From positions 310,001-374,000 of the forward strand of contig NZ_JACVOZ010000002.1 of NCBI RefSeq assembly GCF_018882125.1: a stretch of DNA of 64,000 nt, given 5' to 3'. This document shows positions 18,899-28,730 of this stretch, piece by piece; position 1 is the stretch's first letter; each line of letters opens with the position of its first letter. The notes beneath the pieces were generated by a model. The model worked only from the letters and a program-made list of their open reading frames with translations. It did not search any database and was not told the origin of the DNA. The DNA is from Polynucleobacter sp. AP-Melu-500A-A1 (lineage in GTDB: Bacteria; Pseudomonadota; Gammaproteobacteria; Burkholderiales; Burkholderiaceae). Position numbers and translations under genes: made by a program.

Positions 18899-19753
18899 AT
18901 GAAGATTCAATCAGTCGGTGTGATCGGCGCAGGCACTATGGGTAATGGTATTGCGCAAGTGTGTGCCGTTGCTGGTCTTGACGTCGTGATGGTTGATATT
19001 AATGAAGCAGCGGTTGCTCGTGGCATAGAACAAATCGGCAAGAGCCTCGATCGCTTAGTTAAAAAAGAGACTTTAACGCTTGTGGCAAAAGACGCTGCCC
19101 TAAAACGTATTAAAGGCAGTATTTCCTATGAAGATTTCAAAGGCCTTGGTTTGGTCATTGAGGCTGCCACTGAAAATCAAGCAATCAAAGAAAAGATCTT
19201 GCATCAAGTAGATCAGATTGTGAGTAAGGAAACGATCATTGCCACAAATACCTCGTCCCTCTCGATTACCAAGCTTGCTGCACTGGACTCCAATCCTGCA
19301 CGCTTTATTGGAATGCACTTTTTTAATCCACCCCCGTTGATGGCATTAGTGGAAGTGATTCGAGGCCTTCAAACTAGTGATGCCACTCATGCTGCCATTA
19401 TCGAAATGGCAAAGCGCGTTGGTAAAGAGCCCATTACCGTCAAGAACTCCCCTGGTTTTGTCGTCAATCGCATCTTGCTGCCGATGATTAATGAGGCTTT
19501 CTTTGTACTCTCAGAAGGATTAGCTAGTCCTGAAGATATTGATGCCGGCATGAAGTTGGGTTGCAATCAACCTATTGGTCCATTGGCATTGGCAGACCTC
19601 ATTGGTTTAGATACCTGCCTAGCAGTGATGGAAGTGTATTTTGAAAACTTTAGTGATTCTAAATACCGTCCTTGCCCATTGCTTCGTGAAATGGTAGCTG
19701 CAGGTTATCTTGGTCGTAAGACAGGCCGTGGCATCTATACCTACGATAAATAA
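18899..19753 (+). CDS. 3-hydroxybutyryl-CoA dehydrogenase
   Basis: NAD(P)-dependent oxidation of (S)-3-hydroxybutyryl-CoA. I start it at MKIQSVGVIGAGTMGNGIAQ (284 residues), preceded by AAAGG; an earlier in-frame ATG lies inside the GST gene. The Rossmann GAGTMG, the catalytic Ser in ATNTSSLSIT, the catalytic His in GMHFFNPPPLM and the conserved NSPGFVVNRILLPMINEA are present. FadB-type dehydrogenase genes of this length are usually called hbd, mmgB or paaH; which one applies is not decided here. Confidence 0.9.
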   Translation: MKIQSVGVIGAGTMGNGIAQVCAVAGLDVVMVDINEAAVARGIEQIGKSLDRLVKKETLTLVAKDAALKRIKGSISYEDFKGLGLVIEAATENQAIKEKILHQVDQIVSKETIIATNTSSLSITKLAALDSNPARFIGMHFFNPPPLMALVEVIRGLQTSDATHAAIIEMAKRVGKEPITVKNSPGFVVNRILLPMINEAFFVLSEGLASPEDIDAGMKLGCNQPIGPLALADLIGLDTCLAVMEVYFENFSDSKYRPCPLLREMVAAGYLGRKTGRGIYTYDK

Positions 19754-19764
19754 TATTTTTCAAA

Positions 19765-20274
19765 TTGAATAATTCATTACAGAATAGATCTTTCGTGAAC
19801 CCACTACCACCGCTTGTACGTAAATTAGCTTATGCCGGATTAATTCCTTTTGTGGGACTTGCTTTACTAGTTCAACTGGCTCCAACACCCATCAATTATT
19901 TAAGTGCAGAATCTTTGGCAGGCTATGGAGCAGTGATCACCTCTTTTATGGGGGCCTTGCATTGGGGCGCTAACTTGCATACTTTAGGAAAGGTCCCACC
20001 CGGCGATAGATGGGAGGATCGTAATGCCTGGATTTGGGGGGTTATTCCTGCTCTCGTAGCCTGGTTGGCCTTGAACATCTATATTCCTGTAGGCCTTTTG
20101 ATCTTAGCGTCGACCCTGATTATTCAACGCAATATTGATCAAAGCACCTATCAATATTATTTCTCGAGTGATGAGGCTCGCGCTGCATTTATGACGATGC
20201 GAACTCGCTTGACCTATGTTGCTGCAGCCTGCCTTGCCTGGGCTGCATTGGTCATCCTGTTTATTCAGGCTTAA
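19765..20274 (+). CDS. DUF3429 family membrane protein
   Basis: A 169-residue membrane protein with about four or five hydrophobic helices and the conserved YGAVITSFMGALHWGANL segment I associate with DUF3429. The start is uncertain: the TTG used here has no obvious ribosome site, and a GTG ten codons later is equally possible. It lies between the dehydrogenase and rarA with short gaps (11 and 8 bases), so it is in the same transcript. Function unknown. Confidence 0.75.
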   Translation: MNNSLQNRSFVNPLPPLVRKLAYAGLIPFVGLALLVQLAPTPINYLSAESLAGYGAVITSFMGALHWGANLHTLGKVPPGDRWEDRNAWIWGVIPALVAWLALNIYIPVGLLILASTLIIQRNIDQSTYQYYFSSDEARAAFMTMRTRLTYVAAACLAWAALVILFIQA

Positions 20275-20282
20275 TCCTATTT

Positions 20283-21596
20283 ATGAGTAGTCTTTTTGAT
20301 AGTACCCCGCCGCCGCCTTTAGCGGAAGCGCTGCGCCCTAAGACGATCGATGAGGTGATTGGTCAAACACATCTATTGGCACCTGGTAAACCCCTCAATC
20401 TGGCATTTGCTTCAGGCAAACCTCATTCAATGATTTTGTGGGGGCCGCCAGGGGTTGGCAAAACAACTTTGGCACGCCTTTCTGCAAAAGCTTTTGATCG
20501 TGAGTTCATTGCCATCTCAGCAGTATTGGCAGGGGTAAAGGAAATTCGTGAAGCAATTGAACAAGCACAGCAAAGCATGGCTCAATACGGCAAACAAACC
20601 ATCTTATTTGTAGATGAGATTCATCGCTTTAATAAAAGTCAGCAAGATGCTTTACTTCCCCATGTGGAATCGGGTCTGTTTACATTTATTGGCGCTACCA
20701 CTGAGAATCCCTCTTTTGAGGTGAACTCAGCCCTACTCTCTCGTGCACAAGTCTATGTTCTGAAGTCTCTCGAGGCTACTGAGCTCAGGCAACTCTTTGT
20801 TCGTGCGCAGACATTTGCGATGCCAAAGATCCAGTTTGAAGATAGTGCCGTGGATACGCTAATCAATAATGCCGATGGTGATGCAAGACGCTTACTCAAC
20901 TTGGTAGAACAGATTCGGAATGCTTCCTCAAACCCCAGCAATCCCATTCAGGTAATCGATCAACTCTTTATTGAGAATGCACTGACTACTCAGGCACGTC
21001 GCTTTGATAAAGGTGGAGATCAGTTTTACGACCAAATTTCAGCACTGCACAAATCCGTACGCGGATCTAATCCAGATGCTGCACTATATTGGCTTTGTCG
21101 CATGCTTGATGGTGGAGTTGATCCTCGCTATTTATCACGGCGCATTATTCGAATGGCCTGGGAAGATATTGGTTTGGCTGATCCAAGAGCAATGCAATTG
21201 GCCAATGATGCCGCACAGACTTATGAAAGACTGGGTTCTCCTGAAGGTGAGCTGGCTTTAGGTCAGGCTGTAGTGTATTTAGCTGTGGCTTCCAAAAGCA
21301 ATGCGAGCTACAAAGCCTTCAATGCTGCGCGAGCATACGTTGCTAAAGATCAAACTAAGCCCGTTCCCAATCATTTGCGTAATGCTCCCACTAAGCTTAT
21401 GAAAGATCTCGGGCACGGCAAGGAATATCGCTATGCACATGACGAGCTGCATGGATATGCTGCTGGAGAAACTTATCTTCCGGATGGAATGCCAGAACCC
21501 CATTGGTATGAGCCAGTAGCACGTGGACTCGAAACCCAAATTGGGGAGAAGATGGCTTTTTTACGCAATCTCGATCTAGAGGCTAAGAAGAAATGA
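20283..21596 (+). CDS. rarA: Replication-associated recombination protein A (AAA+ ATPase)
   Basis: RarA/MgsA acts at stalled replication forks with SSB and is related to clamp-loader ATPases. The 437-residue protein has an N-terminal [21 protein letters not shown]. Walker A is [12 protein letters not shown], Walker [25 protein letters not shown], and [22 protein letters not shown] contains sensor 1 and the arginine finger region. The C-terminal MgsA domain has [14 protein letters not shown] [17 protein letters not shown] and [15 protein letters not shown]. It overlaps the next gene by 4 bases. Confidence 0.96.
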   Translation: MSSLFDSTPPPPLAEALRPKTIDEVIGQTHLLAPGKPLNLAFASGKPHSMILWGPPGVGKTTLARLSAKAFDREFIAISAVLAGVKEIREAIEQAQQSMAQYGKQTILFVDEIHRFNKSQQDALLPHVESGLFTFIGATTENPSFEVNSALLSRAQVYVLKSLEATELRQLFVRAQTFAMPKIQFEDSAVDTLINNADGDARRLLNLVEQIRNASSNPSNPIQVIDQLFIENALTTQARRFDKGGDQFYDQISALHKSVRGSNPDAALYWLCRMLDGGVDPRYLSRRIIRMAWEDIGLADPRAMQLANDAAQTYERLGSPEGELALGQAVVYLAVASKSNASYKAFNAARAYVAKDQTKPVPNHLRNAPTKLMKDLGHGKEYRYAHDELHGYAAGETYLPDGMPEPHWYEPVARGLETQIGEKMAFLRNLDLEAKKK

Positions 21597-22219
21597 GTTC
21601 AAAAGTAGGGGCTACTTTTTATTACGACATTATTTCTCCATTTGCCTATTTATATATTAAGCAACGTCATCGCCTGGAATCGATATTAGACATCAAGCCA
21701 GTTCCAATTCTCTTGGGAGTTTTATTAAGATCAACTGATAACAAAGGTCCCGGCGAAATTGCTGCCAAACGGCCACACACTTATCAGTTCTGTGTATGGC
21801 AAGCTGAAAAACTGGGAATACCATTTCGCTTTCCAGAGCACCATCCTTTTATGACGGTAGCAGCCCAACGCCTTCTAACGCAAGAAAAAGCAGATTGGCC
21901 AATGCTTGAACGCGCTTTTGACTACGTTTGGGTTGAAGGTAAAGATCCTAATCTTGCTTGGTCAGAATTTTGCAGCTACCTAGGTTTACCTGTAGATACC
22001 CAGAGGCCAGAAAATCCGGATGTGAAAGCACAACTGATTGCCAATACCAACCAAGCCAAACAAGATGGTGCCTTTGGAATACCAGCCCTGATTGTCAATC
22101 AGCACTGTTTCTGGGGCGTCGATACTATTGACTGGACCTTGGATTATCTTGCTAGACCCGGAATGTTTGAGGAAGCTTCCTATGCATACGCTGGAAAAGT
22201 CCCCAATGGATTAGCTTGA
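21593..22219 (+). CDS. 2-hydroxychromene-2-carboxylate isomerase family (DsbA-like fold)
   Basis: A 208-residue DsbA-like protein of the HCCA isomerase/kappa GST type. The start VGATFYYDIISPFAYLYIKQ has the catalytic-type serine, not a CxxC pair, so it is not a disulfide oxidase. LGVLLRSTDNKGPGEIAAKRPHTYQF and the C-terminal QDGAFGIPALIVNQHCFWGVDTIDWTLDYL are typical. No aromatic-degradation genes are nearby, so the true substrate may differ from that of NahD. Its ATG overlaps the rarA stop. Confidence 0.85.
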   Translation: MSSKVGATFYYDIISPFAYLYIKQRHRLESILDIKPVPILLGVLLRSTDNKGPGEIAAKRPHTYQFCVWQAEKLGIPFRFPEHHPFMTVAAQRLLTQEKADWPMLERAFDYVWVEGKDPNLAWSEFCSYLGLPVDTQRPENPDVKAQLIANTNQAKQDGAFGIPALIVNQHCFWGVDTIDWTLDYLARPGMFEEASYAYAGKVPNGLA

Positions 22220-22282
22220 AAGTTCTTGCAGTAGTGTGTTGCACAATACAATCATTCATCCTCATTTATTCAAGGAGTATTT

Positions 22283-22858
22283 ATGCGTAAGCTTTTAACC
22301 GGTTTTATCTTCTGTATCGCCAGCTTGACTGCTCAAGCAGCCTTTGCAGGTCCAAAAGTCGAATTCAAAACTACCCTCGGTAATTTTGTAGTGGAATTGG
22401 ATGGCGATAAAGCCCCTAAGACAACAGCAAACTTTTTGAACTATGTGAAAAGTGGCTTTTATAACGGAACCATTTTTCATCGAGTGATTGATGGCTTCAT
22501 GATTCAGGGTGGTGGATTTACCGCTGACCTCACCCAAAAATCAACCGATGCACCGGTTGTCTCTGAGGCGCAAAATGGTCTCAAGAACAATAACTATACG
22601 ATTGCTATGGCGCGCACTTCCGATCCCGACTCTGCTACCGCCCAATTCTTTATCAACGTTAAAGACAATCAAGCATTAGATTATCCAAATGCCATGGGCA
22701 ATGGTTATACCGTTTTTGGAAAAGTTATTTCTGGAACACAAACCATCGATGCCATACGCAAAGTACCAACGATGGTTGCCAGTGCGCCTCGTATGGGCCG
22801 GATGGCTGATGTACCTGCCAAAACGGTCACTATCGAATCTGCCACTATCCTAAAATAA
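22283..22858 (+). CDS. Periplasmic cyclophilin-type peptidyl-prolyl isomerase
   Basis: Assists folding of secreted proteins by proline isomerisation. The 191-residue protein begins with a signal peptide (cleavage near AAFA-GPK, about residue 22). It then has the cyclophilin core FHRVIDGFMIQGGGF with the catalytic Arg, SATAQFFINVKDNQALDY, and GNGYTVFGKVISGTQTID. It resembles PpiA. It has its own short upstream region (63 bases) with AAGGAG before the ATG. Confidence 0.93.
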   Translation: MRKLLTGFIFCIASLTAQAAFAGPKVEFKTTLGNFVVELDGDKAPKTTANFLNYVKSGFYNGTIFHRVIDGFMIQGGGFTADLTQKSTDAPVVSEAQNGLKNNNYTIAMARTSDPDSATAQFFINVKDNQALDYPNAMGNGYTVFGKVISGTQTIDAIRKVPTMVASAPRMGRMADVPAKTVTIESATILK

Positions 22859-22878
22859 AAATACCTAGGCTAGCTGCA

Positions 22879-24711
22879 ATGATCCTGCTCGACGATGCAC
22901 AAAGCAGCGCAGCTAAGCCATCTAGTCGCTTTTATGATTCGCCTTTGCAATCTTGGCGCATCCTGCCCAGCGGAAACCTTACTGAGGATCAACGCGCAGT
23001 AGACCGCTGTTTAGAGGATATTTCAAAGACTCTTAATGAAGGAAAGTTTGTTGTAGCCGCTTTTGCTTATGAGCTTGGTAGATTGATGCATAAACTATCC
23101 CAGCGAGAAATTACAACACTCCACCCTCTTATTGAGGCATGGTCTTTTGAAAGCCATCAAACACTCTCCAAAGAACAAGTAGATGAATTACTATCCCAGC
23201 AATTAAAGAATCTGACAGATGAAGATAAAAGCACTGGCGTCATTGATGTAGCTGAATCGATTACGCCAGAGGCATTTGCTAAGGATATCGATCGTATTTT
23301 GGAATATATCCGCAATGGTGATTCTTATCAGATTAATCATACTTTCCGAATTACTGGTAGGGTTTATGGGTCTCCTTTGGCGCTCTACAGCAGGCTTCGG
23401 GAACGTCAGCCAGGAAGATTTGGTGCTTTTATTGAGCACCAGAATCACAAGGGTAAGCATTACCTACTCTCCCAATCCCCTGAGCTATTCATTCAAAAGC
23501 AAGGAGAAATCCTCAAAGCAATGCCCATGAAAGGTACTGCAAATGCACTATCTTCTGGTGCGAATGCGCTTTCTGAGGATCCAAAAAATCAAGCAGAAAA
23601 TGTCATGATCGTAGATCTTCTGCGCAATGATTTGAGCCGCATCTCTCAACCAGGAAGCGTTGTAGTTCCTAAGCTGTTTGAAGTGGCAAGACATGGTGAT
23701 GTATTGCAGATGACATCCACTGTTCAAGGGCAGATGAAACCGAACATCACCTTAGCCCAAATTTTGCAAGCTGTTTTTCCCTGTGGGTCTGTTACTGGGG
23801 CGCCCAAGAAACGTAGCATGCAAATTATTCAAGAACTCGAGCCTCAAGACCGTGGATATTACTGTGGTGCACTTGGCTGGCTGGATCCCAATGGTGACTT
23901 TGCTTTTAGCGTACCTATTCGTACCATTGAAATTGAAGAGGATCCGATCTCCCACAATAATACTTTTACATTAGGTATTGGTGCAGGTATCACCATCGAC
24001 TCCGATGCAAAGCAAGAATGGGAAGAATGCCGTGTTAAGTCTGCTTTTTTAATGGGGCTTCCCAGTACCGTTGGCTTATTTGAAACGATTGCCGTAAAGC
24101 AAGCTAGCCCTCAAGATTTATCTGCTCACCTTGACCGTATGCAATCATCGGCAAAATCCTTAGGCATTCCATTTAATAGAGATCATGCAAGCACCTGTGT
24201 TTTAGATTCTTGCGCTAATTTGGATGCGAGTAAACAGTATCGATTAAGGCTAGATCTTTCTACTGATGGACAATTGTCTTGCGCTACTGGAATACTGGAT
24301 GAACTCAGTAAGTCAGTGCGAATATTTTGGGCACAGGATATTTTGCAGGCTGATTGCATCATGTTCTCTGGTGACCCTTTACTGCGACATAAGGTAAGCA
24401 AGCGCAACTTATACGACCAGGCTTGGCAAAAATCCGTTGAGTTAGGGGGCTTTGATGCCTTATTTATCAACGAGCAAGGCTTTGTAACTGAAGGAGGCAG
24501 AAGCAGCATCTTTATTAAACCCAAAGGTGGTACGCAATGGTTAACACCACCCATTTCTGCGGGCATACTTCCGGGTGTCATGCGAGCCTCCTTATTAGCC
24601 GATCCCCACATGAATGCCCGCGAAGCCAACCTGACTATTAATGATGTTTCAATGGCAGATGAGATTATTCTTAGTAATGCCATTCGCGGAGCGATCAAGG
24701 CTCATTTTTAG
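22879..24711 (+). CDS. pabBC: Fused aminodeoxychorismate synthase component I / aminodeoxychorismate lyase
   Basis: Makes the p-aminobenzoate moiety of folate from chorismate. In 610 residues two enzymes are joined. Residues about 1-390 are PabB-like: GDSYQINHTFRI, the MPMKGTA loop with the Lys nucleophile, VMIVDLLRNDLSRI, and FPCGSVTGAPKKRSM, then GWLDPNGDFAFSVPIRT. Residues about 395-610 are PabC-like, fold-type IV PLP: VGLFETIA, the candidate PLP lysine in RHKVSKRNLYDQAW, FVTEGGRSSIF and PPISAGILPGVMR. The glutamine amidotransferase PabA is not encoded in the window. Such fusions are known in betaproteobacteria. Confidence 0.92.
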   Translation: MILLDDAQSSAAKPSSRFYDSPLQSWRILPSGNLTEDQRAVDRCLEDISKTLNEGKFVVAAFAYELGRLMHKLSQREITTLHPLIEAWSFESHQTLSKEQVDELLSQQLKNLTDEDKSTGVIDVAESITPEAFAKDIDRILEYIRNGDSYQINHTFRITGRVYGSPLALYSRLRERQPGRFGAFIEHQNHKGKHYLLSQSPELFIQKQGEILKAMPMKGTANALSSGANALSEDPKNQAENVMIVDLLRNDLSRISQPGSVVVPKLFEVARHGDVLQMTSTVQGQMKPNITLAQILQAVFPCGSVTGAPKKRSMQIIQELEPQDRGYYCGALGWLDPNGDFAFSVPIRTIEIEEDPISHNNTFTLGIGAGITIDSDAKQEWEECRVKSAFLMGLPSTVGLFETIAVKQASPQDLSAHLDRMQSSAKSLGIPFNRDHASTCVLDSCANLDASKQYRLRLDLSTDGQLSCATGILDELSKSVRIFWAQDILQADCIMFSGDPLLRHKVSKRNLYDQAWQKSVELGGFDALFINEQGFVTEGGRSSIFIKPKGGTQWLTPPISAGILPGVMRASLLADPHMNAREANLTINDVSMADEIILSNAIRGAIKAHF

Positions 24712-24720
24712 AAAGCTGTC

Positions 24721-25281
24721 ATGAAGTTCTGCCCTAACTGCGCCAACACCCTGTCCTTCAAAATCCCGGCAGATGACTCTCGTGAACGTTATGTTTGCGA
24801 TACCTGCGGGACTATTCACTATCAAAATCCCCGAAATGTCGTTGGTACTATTCCCATATATGGCAAGCAAGTCTTACTCTGTCGCCGCGCTATTGCCCCT
24901 CGCCATGGTTACTGGACTTTACCTGCCGGTTTTATGGAGCTTGGCGAAAGTACTAGCGCAGGGGCTGCTCGCGAGACCCTTGAGGAGGCTGGAGCAATAG
25001 TAGAAATCGGCCCGCTTTACTCCTTACTGAACGTGCTCCATGCAGAACAGGTGCATCTCTTTTATTTAGCAAACATGACTAACAGTACATTTTCTGCAGG
25101 CGAAGAGAGTTTAGAAGTAGCACTCTTTCATGAGCACGAAATTCCCTGGGAAGAATTGGCCTTTCCCACTGTCAAACAAACTTTAGAATGGTTTTTTGCA
25201 GATCGTACTGCTGGGCTTTTTGATGCGGATAAAGAATTTCATGTTCGTAGCCGTGATGTTTTACCTTCTGAAAAGATTTAA
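24721..25281 (+). CDS. Nudix hydrolase with N-terminal zinc ribbon
   Basis: A 186-residue Nudix protein. The N-terminus has two CxxC pairs (FCPNCAN and VCDTCGT), forming a zinc ribbon as in the NudC-like ADP-ribose/NADH pyrophosphatase group. The Nudix box is GFMELGESTSAGAARETLEEAGA (G5xE7xREUxEExGU satisfied). Substrate unknown; an NDP-sugar or ADP-ribose type is plausible. It is 9 bases after pabBC and 7 bases before aat. Confidence 0.9.
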   Translation: MKFCPNCANTLSFKIPADDSRERYVCDTCGTIHYQNPRNVVGTIPIYGKQVLLCRRAIAPRHGYWTLPAGFMELGESTSAGAARETLEEAGAIVEIGPLYSLLNVLHAEQVHLFYLANMTNSTFSAGEESLEVALFHEHEIPWEELAFPTVKQTLEWFFADRTAGLFDADKEFHVRSRDVLPSEKI

Positions 25282-25288
25282 TTAGTGC

Positions 25289-26029
25289 ATGATGAGTCAG
25301 ATTACTTGGCTAGGCCCAAAAGACCCCTTTCCAAACCCGCTGACTCAAGCTGACCTTGACCCTAGCGTTCCCGGTTTAATTGCTGTCAGTGAAGGTATTT
25401 ATCCAGGTCAATTAGCGCGAGCTTATCAAACAGGAATATTTCCTTGGTACTCCGATAATCAGCCTGTGTTGTGGTGGTCACCAGATCCTCGTATGGTTCT
25501 AAATCCAGCAAACTTTAAGTGTAGTGATTCTCTTAAGAAGCATCTACGTCATTTTTGCCAAGACGCCCAATCAGAAATACACGTTGATGCAGACTTTAGT
25601 GCAGTCGTTCGGGCCTGTGCTACGAGTAAACGCAAAGATCAGGATGGCACATGGATTACCCATGAAATCATGGATGCCTATACCGCCCTTCATGAGCAAG
25701 GTCATGCCCATAGTATTTCCGTTACACATCAAGGCCAACTCATTGGCGGGCTCTACTGTGTTGCATTTGGAGCGATGGTCTTTGGTGAATCTATGTTCAG
25801 TTATGAAACCAATGCTTCTAAGCTTGCTTTAGCCGCTTTAAGTGCTTGGTGCCTACAAAGTCAAGTGGAGATGATTGATTGCCAGCAAGAAACTGCGCAT
25901 CTTCGCTCGCTAGGAGCTGCGCCCATCCCCCGAAAGGAATTTCTAGAAAAACTGCAAACATCTATAAATCAATCTAATATTGAGAGACCTTGGACCTTTA
26001 ATAAAAATATCTTGGCTTGCTGGATATGA
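25289..26029 (+). CDS. aat: Leucyl/phenylalanyl-tRNA--protein transferase
   Basis: Adds Leu or Phe from tRNA to proteins with N-terminal Arg or Lys, marking them for ClpS/ClpAP. The 246-residue protein has [42 protein letters not shown], the Aat signature, and later [37 protein letters not shown], from the GNAT-like fold. Two adjacent ATGs make the exact start uncertain by one codon. The end overlaps bpt by 4 bases. Confidence 0.95.
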   Translation: MMSQITWLGPKDPFPNPLTQADLDPSVPGLIAVSEGIYPGQLARAYQTGIFPWYSDNQPVLWWSPDPRMVLNPANFKCSDSLKKHLRHFCQDAQSEIHVDADFSAVVRACATSKRKDQDGTWITHEIMDAYTALHEQGHAHSISVTHQGQLIGGLYCVAFGAMVFGESMFSYETNASKLALAALSAWCLQSQVEMIDCQQETAHLRSLGAAPIPRKEFLEKLQTSINQSNIERPWTFNKNILACWI

Positions 26030-26772
26030 CCCAACTCAAAGAACTCCCACTCACCACTCTGCAGTTTTATGCCACTGCACCCTATGAATGTAGCTATCTT
26101 CCTAATCGGATGGCACGTTCGCAGGTAGCAACCCCTTCGCATCTGATACATGCGGATATTTATGGCGAACTTCTGAATGCGGGATTTCGTAGAAGCGGTC
26201 TTTATACTTACCGCCCTTATTGTGACAGCTGTAGAGCATGCACTGCTACTCGTATTTTGGTAAATCAATTTGTTCCGACTCGCAGCCAACGACGAGCCCA
26301 GAAAAAACATATGGGATTGGAAGCGCATGTATTGAACCTTGGTTACAAAGATGAGCATTACCAACTCTATCAATGTTATCAAAATGAAAGACATGCTGGT
26401 GGAGAGATGGATCGGGATGATCAGGATCAATATATGCAGTTTTTACTGCAAAGCCGCGTGAACTCACGCATTGTGGAGTTTCGGGATGGTCCTCATGACC
26501 CTCATCCGGGTCGCCTGCGCATGGTTAGTATGATTGACATATTGGAACAAGGTATTTCTTCGGTATATACCTTCTTTGATACCAGCATGAGCAATGCAAG
26601 CTATGGCAGTTACAGCATTCTTTGGCAAATTCAACAATGTCTCGATCTGAACTTGCCCTATCTCTATCTTGGTTATTACATTCAAGAGAGCGAAAAGATG
26701 GCTTATAAGATCAAGTATCAGCCCATGGAAGGACTGGTTGATGACCATTGGCAATTGCTGCCTGGTTCATAA
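26026..26772 (+). CDS. bpt: Aspartate/glutamate leucyltransferase (Bpt)
   Basis: Bacterial relative of eukaryotic Ate1 that transfers Leu to N-terminal Asp or Glu. The ATG forming an ATGA overlap with aat is preferred over a TTG three codons earlier, giving 248 residues. Features: [18 protein letters not shown], the cysteine-rich [16 protein letters not shown], and the C-terminal [26 protein letters not shown]. Together with aat it provides both bacterial N-degron transferases in one coupled unit. Confidence 0.94.
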   Translation: MTQLKELPLTTLQFYATAPYECSYLPNRMARSQVATPSHLIHADIYGELLNAGFRRSGLYTYRPYCDSCRACTATRILVNQFVPTRSQRRAQKKHMGLEAHVLNLGYKDEHYQLYQCYQNERHAGGEMDRDDQDQYMQFLLQSRVNSRIVEFRDGPHDPHPGRLRMVSMIDILEQGISSVYTFFDTSMSNASYGSYSILWQIQQCLDLNLPYLYLGYYIQESEKMAYKIKYQPMEGLVDDHWQLLPGS

Positions 26773-26781
26773 TATCTACCC

Positions 26782-27813
26782 ATGACGGATAGTTATTCCC
26801 TTTTACGCCCTTGGCTGTTCTGCCTTGATCCTGAGAAAGCGCACGATCTCACACTAAGCAACTTAGATCGAGCACAGCGTTGGGGTCTCTTGCAACGCTT
26901 CATCACAAAACCTATTGCCGATCCTCATACTCTTTGCGGTATACAGTTTCCCAATCCAGTAGGTCTTGCAGCTGGCCTTGATAAGGATGGCAAACATATT
27001 GATGCCTTAGCTGCATTAGGCTTTGGCTTTTTAGAAATCGGCACAGTGACGCCGCGCCCCCAGCCTGGCAATCCTAAGCCTCGAATGTTTAGACTATCTG
27101 AGGCCCAAGCGATTATCAATCGCATGGGATTTAATAATGACGGTGTAGAGGCATGTATAGCCAGGGTCCGTCACTCGAAATTTTGGCAAAGTGGTGGTGT
27201 ACTGGGAATGAATATTGGCAAAAATGCTAGTACCCCCATTGAGGAAGCTTCAAAAGATTACGTTTTTGCAATGGAGGCTGTATATGAAATTGCTTCTTAC
27301 ATCACCGTCAATATCTCTTCTCCGAATACCCAGCATCTGCGCTCACTACAAAGCGAGGAAATGCTGCGAGAGCTCTTACGAGAACTGAGTGAAGAGCGAA
27401 AAAAACTCAGTGATCGTTACGGCGTTCACAAGCCTCTTTTCTTAAAAATTGCTCCTGATCTCGATCAAGGCGACCTTCACCTGATTGCAGACCTCTTATT
27501 AGAATTTGGGATCGATGCTGTGATAGCCACCAACACCACTATCTCGCGTGAAGCTGTACAAGGGATGGATCACGGTAATGAAGCTGGTGGTCTCTCGGGC
27601 GCCCCCGTACGAAAAGCCTCAAACTGGGTTATCAAAACACTCAAAGCCAGACTAGGAAATGATTTGCCCATTATTGGCGTCGGCGGGATTATGTCAGGTG
27701 CAGATGCCCGTGAAAAGATCATGGCTGGAGCTAGCCTGGTTCAGCTTTACAGCGGCCTCATTTATCGCGGACCCGAGCTAGTCAACGATTGCGCTAAGGC
27801 TCTAAGACGTTAG
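26782..27813 (+). CDS. pyrD: Dihydroorotate dehydrogenase (quinone, class 2)
   Basis: Fourth step of pyrimidine synthesis, passing electrons to the quinone pool at the inner membrane. The 343-residue protein has an N-terminal helical extension ([20 protein letters not shown]) typical of class 2, then [36 protein letters not shown]. The catalytic serine region is [15 protein letters not shown] and the FMN phosphate site is [32 protein letters not shown]. It is 9 bases after bpt. Confidence 0.96.
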   Translation: MTDSYSLLRPWLFCLDPEKAHDLTLSNLDRAQRWGLLQRFITKPIADPHTLCGIQFPNPVGLAAGLDKDGKHIDALAALGFGFLEIGTVTPRPQPGNPKPRMFRLSEAQAIINRMGFNNDGVEACIARVRHSKFWQSGGVLGMNIGKNASTPIEEASKDYVFAMEAVYEIASYITVNISSPNTQHLRSLQSEEMLRELLRELSEERKKLSDRYGVHKPLFLKIAPDLDQGDLHLIADLLLEFGIDAVIATNTTISREAVQGMDHGNEAGGLSGAPVRKASNWVIKTLKARLGNDLPIIGVGGIMSGADAREKIMAGASLVQLYSGLIYRGPELVNDCAKALRR

Positions 27814-27896
27814 ATTTAAACCAGTTTTTTCCTGGGAATCTATAAAATCCCGTTTCATAATATGCAATTGCCGCGGGAATCGCTACAATAAACCCC

Positions 27897-28721
27897 ATGA
27901 GCAATAGCAAAATCGTCAAATCCTCCAAAAGTACTGGTGAAGTTGGTAAAACCGCAATCCAGGTGGTGGAGCGCATGATGAATTTACTAGAAGCCTTGGC
28001 TGAGCAAGAAGAATCGAGTGGTCTCAAGTTCTTGGCTGAGGAAACGGGTTTACACCCCTCTACAGCTCACCGCATATTAAATGACATGGTTGCTTGCCGC
28101 TTAGTTGAACGTGGCGATGGCGGCACCTATCGCTTAGGACTGAAGCTTTTAGAACTAGGCAATCTAGTCAAAGCTCGCCTCTCTGTGCGAGAAGCTGCTC
28201 AGGTTCCAATGCGTACCCTACATAAGCTAACTGGTGAAACAGTGAATCTATCGGTTCGTCAAGGTGATGAGATTGTCTACATTGACCGCGCCTACAGCGA
28301 ACGCTCTGGTATGCAAGTAGTCCGTGCGATTGGGGGTAGAGCCCCTTTGCATCTCACATCCGTTGGAAAACTCTTTTTAGCAAGCGATGATACGAATCAA
28401 GTTCGTGCCTATGTCACCCGTACTGGACTCTCAGGCCACACTCGAAATAGCATTACGGATTTAAACAAACTGGAAACAGAACTAAATCAAGTGAGAAAAG
28501 TTGGCAATGCTCGTGATAATGAAGAGCTAGAACTTGGTGTGAGTTGTCTTGCTGCAGCCATTTTAGACGACACTGGAAAATTGGCGGCTGGACTTTCACT
28601 GAGCGCGCCAACTGATCGTATTCAAGCAGACTGGTTAAGAGCCTTACAAGAAACTGCTCTGCAAATTTCCAAGGGAATGGGCTATAAGCCTAAATTAGTA
28701 GAACCAGGTACTGCTACTTAA
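27897..28721 (+). CDS. IclR-family transcriptional regulator
   Basis: A 274-residue regulator with an N-terminal winged helix (VVERMMNLLEALAEQEESSGLKFLAEETGLHPSTAHRILNDMVACRLVERGDGGTYRLG). It also has a C-terminal IclR effector domain (LTGETVNLSVRQGDEIVYIDRAYSERSGMQVVRAIGGRAPLHLTSVGKLFLA). The first 20 residues are Ser/Lys-rich. It has 83 bases of its own upstream DNA after pyrD, so it may be separately expressed. Target genes cannot be inferred from context. Confidence 0.9.
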   Translation: MSNSKIVKSSKSTGEVGKTAIQVVERMMNLLEALAEQEESSGLKFLAEETGLHPSTAHRILNDMVACRLVERGDGGTYRLGLKLLELGNLVKARLSVREAAQVPMRTLHKLTGETVNLSVRQGDEIVYIDRAYSERSGMQVVRAIGGRAPLHLTSVGKLFLASDDTNQVRAYVTRTGLSGHTRNSITDLNKLETELNQVRKVGNARDNEELELGVSCLAAAILDDTGKLAAGLSLSAPTDRIQADWLRALQETALQISKGMGYKPKLVEPGTAT

Positions 28722-28730
28722 CGAGACGCG

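Noticed and set aside
24183..24698. 171-codon open frame antisense to the PabC half of pabBC
   Set aside because: The opposite strand encodes clear catalytic motifs. The antisense frame has no recognisable domain and no ribosome binding site.
25969..26430. 153-codon open frame antisense to bpt
   Set aside because: Low-complexity hydrophobic and Ser/Ile-rich product with no domain. It lies wholly across the conserved N-terminal part of bpt and the end of aat.
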